From: Candidatus Woesearchaeota archaeon
GTDB lineage: Archaea; Nanobdellota; Nanobdellia; Woesearchaeales; ARS49
Assembly: GCA_019323135.1 (NCBI GenBank)
Contig: JAHWHT010000026.1
Coordinates: 1-11,354, forward strand
Length of the DNA stretch: 11,354 nucleotides
Reading direction: 5' to 3'
Part shown: piece after piece, positions 5,226 to 9,044 of the stretch
Layout: every line of letters begins with the position of its first letter
How positions within the stretch are numbered: position 1 is the first letter of the stretch
Notes under the pieces: model-generated
What the model saw: the letters and a program-made list of their open reading frames with translations, nothing else
Database searches by the model: none
Told to the model about the DNA's origin: nothing
Translations under genes and position numbers: made by a program

Positions 5226-6065
5226 TTAAAGTAAGTAGATTAAAGGATTACCAATCCATAAAGTGATTACAAACGCAATCAAGAAAGAAGGAACAAATGG
5301 TATGCCGGATCTTACGAGGACAGATTTTACTTTTGCTTTGATTAATTGTCTTATTTGCTTTTTTTCAATGCCTAAATCTTTAGGTCCGCAGACTTTCTTT
5401 CCTTTGATGTACACATCTTTTGCAATCCAATCTCCTTCTGTCAAGTCTTTAGGTTTTGTCAATGTATACATGCAGACTGCTTCAACAGACTTGATTGCAA
5501 TTATCAAATAATTCAGGACAGGCACTAAAAATGCAATGAAAATAAAGAATAATCTAAAGAGCGGACTAGGGGTGAAGAACGCAAGTACTAGAGAGCCAAA
5601 AGAAAATCCAATAATAACTGCACGCCATCTTTTGCGCTTGCTTAATTGTTTTATGAACTGCTTTTTGAATTTTTTCCAATTAGCAAAAGCAAGACCAATG
5701 CTCCATGCAAGGCCGTACATGCCGCCGAAAAAAACAAGATTAGCTAAAAAGCCGACTGTAATATAACTTAAATTAAACTGCAATCCTAATAATGCGCCTA
5801 GAGCCATCAATAACTTAGAATCACCGCCGCCCCACTGGCCAAGATAAAACATGCCAACACCGACTGCCAGAAAAACACCAAAACCAGTCAAGCCCTCTAA
5901 TATATAACTCCAATCAAAAGAACTGACAGACCAAACCAATCTAATTCCTAGGCCTGCAAAGATGCCAGAAAAATTAAGCCAGTCTGGAACCTCTCGAGTC
6001 CTTAAATCAGTGATACTGCCTATGACCAGCAAAAAAATGCATACAACATAAATAAATTCAATCAT
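5226..6065 (-). CDS. Prepilin peptidase, A24 family (archaeal type IV pilin/archaellin signal peptidase-like)
   Basis: A 279-residue polytopic membrane protein with both catalytic aspartates of family A24. GSITDLRTREVPDWLN carries Asp20 just after the first membrane segment, and QWGGGDSKLLMALG carries the G-x-G-D aspartate, Asp82. Hydrophobic segments lie at about 4-19, 31-46, 60-77, 100-125, 149-164, 170-191 and 258-277. A soluble region at about 203-252 (TEGDWIAKDV...GIEKKQIRQLI) sits before the last helix. Such enzymes cleave the short basic leader of pilin-like proteins at the cytoplasmic face. No pilin gene is in the window. It is longer than methanogen FlaK (about 230 aa), mainly because of the soluble region. 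It is divergent from the cis-prenyltransferase-like gene, sharing a palindromic TATA element. Confidence 0.9.
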   Translation of the reverse strand: MIEFIYVVCIFLLVIGSITDLRTREVPDWLNFSGIFAGLGIRLVWSVSSFDWSYILEGLTGFGVFLAVGVGMFYLGQWGGGDSKLLMALGALLGLQFNLSYITVGFLANLVFFGGMYGLAWSIGLAFANWKKFKKQFIKQLSKRKRWRAVIIGFSFGSLVLAFFTPSPLFRLFFIFIAFLVPVLNYLIIAIKSVEAVCMYTLTKPKDLTEGDWIAKDVYIKGKKVCGPKDLGIEKKQIRQLIKAKVKSVLVRSGIPFVPSFLIAFVITLWIGNPLIYLL

Positions 6066-6086
6066 GACAATACAATAGCAAAAAGG

Positions 6087-6094
6087 TTTATAAA
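6087..6094. promoter_or_regulatory. Palindromic TATA box between two divergent genes
   Basis: TTTATAAA is its own reverse complement. It ends 21 nt before the minus-strand ATG at 6065 and 36 nt before the plus-strand GTG at 6131. It is the only good TATA element in this 65-bp gap, so one TBP site may serve both directions. The minus transcript would be leaderless; the plus transcript would have a leader of about 15 nt carrying AGGTG (6122-6126). Confidence 0.55.
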
Positions 6095-6130
6095 TATTGG
6101 CATCTTAGACAGGAAATAGGCAGGTGCTTT

Positions 6131-6847
6131 GTGGGAATTATCAATCTTTGGGAAGGTGCAATTAGTAAGATACAAATAAGCAGTCATAACCTCCCAAAAC
6201 ACATTGCAATACTAGTGGATGGATGCGAAGAGTTTGCAGAGAAAAAACAACAACCAATGCCAGAAGTCTATAAAACACAATTCTTGAACATCAAAAACGC
6301 AGTAAAAGTAGGAATAAAACTAAAAATACCATTAATCACATTTTTCTCAAGATCAACAAAACCTGCAGACGAAGAAATAGACCAATTAATTGATTTCTTC
6401 AATCTTCTGCTAAAATGGGACTTGATACACGAGAACCAAGTAAAAATATCAGTCTTAGGAAAATGGTATGGACTGCCAGACAGGCTCATAGAACCAATCA
6501 AAAAAATAATCTCAGACACAAAAGACTATGATAGACACTTTGTGAATTTCTGCATACAATACACTGGACAGGAAGAGATAGTTGATGCCTGCAAATTAAT
6601 TGCACAGCAATTAAAACTAGACAAGATAACTCCAGAAGGAATAAATACTGCACTGATTAAAGAAAATCTTTACTCTTCATACTTTTTACCGCCAGACTTG
6701 ATGATAGTGAGCGGAAAGAAAAAAACAACAGGCGGATTATTATTATGGGACAGCCCGAACACAAAAATACATTTTACTGACACACTATGGCCTGATTTTG
6801 GAAAAGAAAATCTTTTGAAATCAATAGTGTTTTATCAGAATAATTAA
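6131..6847 (+). CDS. Cis-prenyltransferase (UppS/Z-isoprenyl diphosphate synthase)-like protein, probably non-catalytic
   Basis: A 238-residue protein with the cis-prenyltransferase outline. LPKHIAILVDG (21-31) is motif I, PLITFFSRST (67-76) is motif III, FVNFCIQYTGQEEIVDA (137-153) is motif IV, and LMIVSGKKKTTGGLLLWDS...FTDTLWPDF (190-223) is motif V. Active enzymes use D-G-N-x-R-W in motif I; here only the Asp (residue 30) remains, with Cys, Glu and Phe at the Asn, Arg and Trp positions. The G-H motif and the R-T-G-G-E-x-R diphosphate-binding block are also lost. It is therefore likely a pseudoenzyme or partner subunit, functionally reminiscent of eukaryotic NgBR/Nus1, though the NgBR C-terminal R-x-G motif is absent. 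The start is GTG at 6131, four bases after AGGTG; no upstream in-frame ATG is seen. Confidence 0.82.
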   Translation: MGIINLWEGAISKIQISSHNLPKHIAILVDGCEEFAEKKQQPMPEVYKTQFLNIKNAVKVGIKLKIPLITFFSRSTKPADEEIDQLIDFFNLLLKWDLIHENQVKISVLGKWYGLPDRLIEPIKKIISDTKDYDRHFVNFCIQYTGQEEIVDACKLIAQQLKLDKITPEGINTALIKENLYSSYFLPPDLMIVSGKKKTTGGLLLWDSPNTKIHFTDTLWPDFGKENLLKSIVFYQNN

Positions 6848-6863
6848 ATATGTCACTATCTTC

Positions 6864-6872
6864 TTAAGATAA
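6864..6872 (+). promoter_or_regulatory. Weak TATA-like element before the small membrane protein at 6891
   Basis: TTAAGATAA lies 18 nt before the ATG. It is a poorer match than the other TATA boxes here, and the spacing is slightly short. ATTAAATA at 6843-6850 is an alternative that would give a leader of about 16 nt. Confidence 0.3.
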
Positions 6873-6890
6873 GAAAATATTCATTATGAT

Positions 6891-7202
6891 ATGGTTAGTA
6901 ATTTAGAAGATGCCCTGAACTGGAGACCGGTTTCTGATATGTACGGCACTAATATTTCAAAAGACAGGGATACTGCTGATGCATGGAAACCTGCAGAGTA
7001 TAATTTGATTGACTGGAAAGGTCCGCAAGAACTTGAAAAAATAGCAAAAATAGAGGAGAGAAAAAGAGATGACAAGAGACGACTGATTAAAGCATGTATT
7101 GTCTGCGGAACAGGCTTAGTGATTGCAGCAGTACCGTTAGTATACCACATTGCTCAATGCATTCCAGATATTGGGAAATATGGACTAAACTGGCCCTTCT
7201 AA
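6891..7202 (+). CDS. Hypothetical single-pass membrane protein, 103 aa
   Basis: I do not recognise a family. The product starts MVSNLEDALNWRPVSDMYG, with a hydrophilic N-terminal part of about 65 residues that ends in a strongly basic/charged run (IEERKRDDKRRLIK). One hydrophobic segment follows at about 67-88 (ACIVCGTGLVIAAVPLVYHIA) and then a short tail ending YGLNWPF. With the basic flank before the helix, the N-terminal domain should be cytoplasmic and the tail outside. There is no Shine-Dalgarno site and only a weak TATA element. It is followed by two AT-rich inverted repeats that may terminate its transcript. Confidence 0.65.
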   Translation: MVSNLEDALNWRPVSDMYGTNISKDRDTADAWKPAEYNLIDWKGPQELEKIAKIEERKRDDKRRLIKACIVCGTGLVIAAVPLVYHIAQCIPDIGKYGLNWPF

Positions 7203-7231
7203 TAGTAACCAACACAAAATTAAAAATTTCG

Positions 7232-7249
7232 CAAAAAACAAGTTTTTTG
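7232..7249 (+). repeat. Inverted repeat after the small membrane protein gene
   Basis: CAAAAAAC and GTTTTTTG are perfect 8-bp arms separated by AA. Such a short loop makes cruciform or protein recognition as likely as an RNA hairpin. Its position 30 bp past a stop codon suggests a role in 3'-end formation. Confidence 0.45.
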
Positions 7250-7254
7250 TGAAT

Positions 7255-7283
7255 TTGGAAACTCTAAAGAATTTCCAATTTTT
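7255..7283 (+). terminator. Hairpin plus T-run, probable terminator
   Basis: TTGGAAA (7255-7261) and TTTCCAA (7272-7278) form a 7-bp stem with a 10-nt loop, followed directly by TTTTT. The run of T on the plus strand is the known main signal for archaeal termination; the hairpin may help. It would end the transcript of the 6891-7202 gene before the ribosomal operon promoter. Confidence 0.5.
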
Positions 7284-7286
7284 GTG

Positions 7287-7316
7287 AGGTTCCGAAAACC
7301 GTGCTTTTCGAAACCT
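7287..7316. promoter_or_regulatory. Large imperfect inverted repeat abutting the ribosomal operon promoter
   Basis: AGGTTCCGAAAA (7287-7298) and TTTTCGAAACCT (7305-7316) match as 12-bp arms with one mismatch, around a 6-nt centre. The right arm covers the expected BRE (CGAAAC) and touches the first T of the TATA box. It could be an operator controlling TFB/TBP binding, or the stem of an upstream terminator. I cannot tell which from sequence alone. Confidence 0.45.
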
Positions 7317-7323
7317 TTATAAA
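7309..7323 (+). promoter_or_regulatory. BRE and TATA box of the L7Ae-eS28-eL24-Ndk-EF2 operon
   Basis: CGAAACC followed by TTTATAAA (7316-7323). With the TATA-to-start spacing seen at other genes in the window, transcription should begin at about 7346-7348, giving the L7Ae mRNA a leader of about 93 nt. This contrasts with the leaderless genes to the left. Confidence 0.72.
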
Positions 7324-7345
7324 CAAACCACGAATTCTTAGATTC

Positions 7346-7384
7346 ACCTATGACGTGATGAAGCCGTTGTTGGCTGAATGAGGT
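7346..7384 (+). promoter_or_regulatory. Predicted kink-turn in the L7Ae leader (L7Ae binding site)
   Basis: The RNA can fold as follows. C-stem: ACCU (7346-7349) with AGGU (7381-7384) and CGU (7354-7356) with AUG (7378-7380), with AUGA bulged between them. Three-nt bulge: GAU (7357-7359). Tandem sheared pairs: GA (7360-7361) opposite GA (7376-7377). NC-stem: AGCC (7362-7365) with GGCU (7372-7375), closed by a GUUGUU loop. The strands also read as box C GUGAUGA and box D CUGA. L7Ae is the universal archaeal kink-turn binder, and in Sulfolobus acidocaldarius it represses its own mRNA through a leader kink-turn. Finding one here, at the predicted 5' end, points to autoregulation. A short leaderless reading frame (ATG at 7350) is an alternative role for part of this stretch. 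Confidence 0.7.
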
Positions 7385-7400
7385 AAATTATTCTGCCTCA
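7379..7400 (+). promoter_or_regulatory. Alternative leader hairpin competing with the kink-turn
   Basis: UGAGGU (7379-7384) can pair with GCCUCA (7395-7400), giving five Watson-Crick pairs and one G-U around a 10-nt loop. Its 5' arm is the same segment used in the kink-turn C-stem, so the two folds exclude each other. CCUC at 7396-7399 can also pair with GAGG of the Shine-Dalgarno site at 7428-7431. Confidence 0.45.
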
Positions 7401-7426
7401 CTATTAAATATATACGAAATAACCTT

Positions 7427-7442
7427 GGAGGGTATGAAAATG
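7427..7442 (+). promoter_or_regulatory. Shine-Dalgarno site that decides the L7Ae start
   Basis: GGAGGG (7427-7432) lies 7 nt before the ATG at 7440 but only 1 nt before the ATG at 7434. It also contains part of the in-frame TTG-GAG-GGT codons from 7425. The spacing selects 7440 (MVDKELADKA) as the start, which also fits the usual N-terminus of archaeal L7Ae. Confidence 0.75.
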
Positions 7443-7991
7443 GTTGATAAAGAACTCGCTGATAAAGCACTAGAAGCAATTGAAATAGCAAAATCTACAG
7501 GCAAAATTAAGAAAGGCGCAAACGAAGCAACAAAAGCACTCGAGAGAGGAAATGCAAAACTTGTTGCTATTGCAAAAGACGTGACACCGCCAGAAATAAC
7601 TATGCATATGCCTATACTTGCAAAAGAAAAAGGAGTACCTTGCATAGAGATAACAAGCAAAGAAGAATTAGGAGCAGCTGCAGGAATCAAAGTAGGAACA
7701 TCTGCAATCGCAATCGTAGTCGAAGGAAAATCTAAAAAAGTTCTTGTTGAAATAAAGAAAAAGATGGGCGGCGAAGAAAAGCCAAAAGAAGAAAAGCCTG
7801 TTGAAGAAGCTCCTAAAGAAGAAAAAAAGGAAGAAACTCCTAAAGAAGAAAAAGCTGAAGAAAAGAAAGAAGAAGCAAAAGAAAAACCAGCTGAAGAAAA
7901 AAAGGAAGAAACTCCTAAAGAAGAAAAAGCTGAAGAAAAGAAAGAAGAAAAACCAGCTGAAGAAGCTCCTAAAGAAGAGAAAGGTGAATAA
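7440..7991 (+). CDS. rpl7ae: Ribosomal protein L7Ae / kink-turn-binding protein with long KE-rich tail
   Basis: A 183-residue protein. Residues 1-110 are the L7Ae domain: IKKGANEATKALERGNAKLVAIAKDVTP is the RNA-binding loop-helix region, and GVPCIEITSKEELGAAAGI follows, with the usual strand-helix pattern. L7Ae binds kink-turns in 23S rRNA, box C/D and H/ACA guide RNAs and archaeal RNase P. Residues 111-183 are an added Glu/Lys/Pro/Ala tail, absent from the usual protein of about 120 residues. The tail is built from direct repeats (two identical 57-nt copies at 7818-7874 and 7893-7949). It is the first gene of the operon. The leader holds a kink-turn likely to be bound by this protein. Confidence 0.95.
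   Translation: MVDKELADKALEAIEIAKSTGKIKKGANEATKALERGNAKLVAIAKDVTPPEITMHMPILAKEKGVPCIEITSKEELGAAAGIKVGTSAIAIVVEGKSKKVLVEIKKKMGGEEKPKEEKPVEEAPKEEKKEETPKEEKAEEKKEEAKEKPAEEKKEETPKEEKAEEKKEEKPAEEAPKEEKGE
7818..7949 (+). repeat. Direct repeat in the L7Ae tail
   Basis: Positions 7818-7874 and 7893-7949 are identical over 57 nt and offset by 75 nt (25 codons). They encode E-E-K-K-E-E-T-P-K-E-E-K-A-E-E-K-K-E-E. The perfect nucleotide identity, not just protein similarity, points to a recent tandem duplication. The tail may therefore vary in length between strains. Confidence 0.8.
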
Positions 7992-7993
7992 AG

Positions 7994-8293
7994 ATGGCTG
8001 ATAAACCGCCAGAACAAAGGCAAAGGCGCGGCAAGAAAGACCAGGCAAAAGAGAAATCATCTGAAGTCAGATTTTCCCACGCAGTTCCTTCAAAAGTCGA
8101 GGAAATAATCGGCAGAACAGGAACAAGAGGCGACGCAATCCAGGTAAGAGTAAGAGTACTTGACGGCCGAGACAAAGACAAAATCATGAGAAGAAATGTA
8201 AGAGGTCCTGTGCAGAAAGACGATATCCTTATGCTTAGGGAGACAGAAATCGAAGCAAGACCGATGAACAGATCTGGACGAGGTAGATCATAA
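7994..8293 (+). CDS. rps28e: Ribosomal protein eS28 with N- and C-terminal extensions
   Basis: A 99-residue protein of the small ribosomal subunit. The eS28 core spans about 29-89: HAVPSKVEEIIGRTGTRGDAIQVRVRVLDGRDKDKI, then RNVRGPVQKDDILMLRETEIEAR, the signature C-terminal strand. Archaeal eS28 is usually about 70 residues. Here there is a basic N-terminal extension of about 27 residues (MADKPPEQRQRRGKKDQAKE) and a short RSGRGRS tail. The start at 7994 has GGTGA (7983-7987) 6 nt upstream, inside the end of L7Ae, and no later start would fit as well. It lies 2 nt after the L7Ae stop, and its own stop overlaps the eL24 start (TAATG). Confidence 0.95.
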   Translation: MADKPPEQRQRRGKKDQAKEKSSEVRFSHAVPSKVEEIIGRTGTRGDAIQVRVRVLDGRDKDKIMRRNVRGPVQKDDILMLRETEIEARPMNRSGRGRS

Positions 8294-8472
8294 TGGTTAA
8301 ATGCACATTTTGCAAAAAAGAAATACCAAAAGGAATTGGAATGCTGTACGCCAAAAATGACGGCAAAATTTTTCACTTTTGTTCAAAAAAATGCGACAAG
8401 AACATGCTGAAGCTAAAAAGAAAACCTGTTAAACAAAAATGGGTAACAAAAAAGAAAGTGGTTAAAAAATGA
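8293..8472 (+). CDS. rpl24e: Ribosomal protein eL24, 59 aa
   Basis: A short gene of 59 codons, recognised from MVKCTFCKKEIPKGIGMLYAKNDGKIFHFCSKKC and the following basic segment with LKRKPVKQKW. The four cysteines C4-x2-C7 and C30-x3-C34 form the eL24 zinc site. The protein binds 23S rRNA near the subunit interface. Length and layout match archaeal eL24, with a lysine-rich end. The ATG overlaps the eS28 stop by one base, with GAGGT at 8280-8284 as a Shine-Dalgarno site. Its TGA overlaps the ATG of the Ndk gene (ATGA). This chain of overlaps implies translational coupling. Confidence 0.95.
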   Translation: MVKCTFCKKEIPKGIGMLYAKNDGKIFHFCSKKCDKNMLKLKRKPVKQKWVTKKKVVKK

Positions 8473-9038
8473 CAGTAGAAAGAACACTAATATTAGCAAA
8501 ACCTGATGCAGTCCAGAGAGGACTGACAGGAGAGATAATCAGACGATTTGAGCTAAAAGGATTCAAGATAGCAGGAATCAAGATGGTTCACGCAGACGAG
8601 AAACTGCTAGGAGAGCACTATGCAGATGATTCTGAATGGAAAAAAAGCGTAGGAGAAAAAACACTAGCAGTCGCAAAAAAGAAAGGAATAGAGATGAATG
8701 AAACTGCAGAAGAGATAGGGGCAAGAATACGAAGATGGAACATGGAGGGACTTCAGATAAACCCTGTTGTTGCAATCGTGTTTGAGGGCCACCACGCAGT
8801 TGAAATCGGGAGAAAGATTGTCGGCAACACAGAGCCAAGACAAGCTCTTCCAGGAACAATAAGGGGAGACTTCACAACAGAATCATATGCAATTGCAGAC
8901 AAGAACAAGAGAGTTATAAGAAATCTTGTGCATGCATCTGGAAGCACAGAAGAAGCTGACAGAGAGATAAAATTATGGTTCAAGGATGATGAATTGTTCA
9001 ATTTTGATAAAAAAGACTGGGAAGTCATACACGGGTGA
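8469..9038 (+). CDS. ndk: Nucleoside diphosphate kinase with internal insertion
   Basis: A 189-residue enzyme that transfers the terminal phosphate of ATP to nucleoside diphosphates through a phosphohistidine. Visible signatures are RTLILAKPDAVQRGLTGEII (5-24), PVVAIVFEG (99-107), ALPGTIRGDF (126-135) and NLVHASGSTEEADREI (152-167), with His155 as the catalytic histidine. Standard Ndk has about 130-150 residues. The extra length lies between HYADD (50-54) and NPVVAIVFEG, an added charged helical segment of about 28 residues, plus about 8 residues before the active-site strand. These sit in the helical and Kpn-loop side of the fold. It is fourth in the operon, and its stop lies 6 nt before the EF-2 start. 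Confidence 0.95.
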   Translation: MTVERTLILAKPDAVQRGLTGEIIRRFELKGFKIAGIKMVHADEKLLGEHYADDSEWKKSVGEKTLAVAKKKGIEMNETAEEIGARIRRWNMEGLQINPVVAIVFEGHHAVEIGRKIVGNTEPRQALPGTIRGDFTTESYAIADKNKRVIRNLVHASGSTEEADREIKLWFKDDELFNFDKKDWEVIHG

Positions 9039-9044
9039 AATAAT

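Noticed and set aside
7355..7400. Stand-alone box C/D guide RNA (GUGAUGA, 12-nt spacer, CUGA)
   Set aside because: The 12-nt spacer suits an archaeal guide, but the second half lacks a good C' box and D box (only CUGC or CUCA). The spacer also pairs with itself (AGCC/GGCU), which fits a kink-turn hairpin better than a guide.
7425..7433. TTG start for L7Ae at 7425
   Set aside because: These codons contain the Shine-Dalgarno sequence itself, which is correctly spaced for the ATG at 7440.
7388..8060. Long minus-strand and other-frame open frames over the L7Ae tail
   Set aside because: They are low-complexity (Ser/Phe or Lys runs) mirrors of the GAA/AAG-rich tail repeats, with no promoter and no conserved motif.
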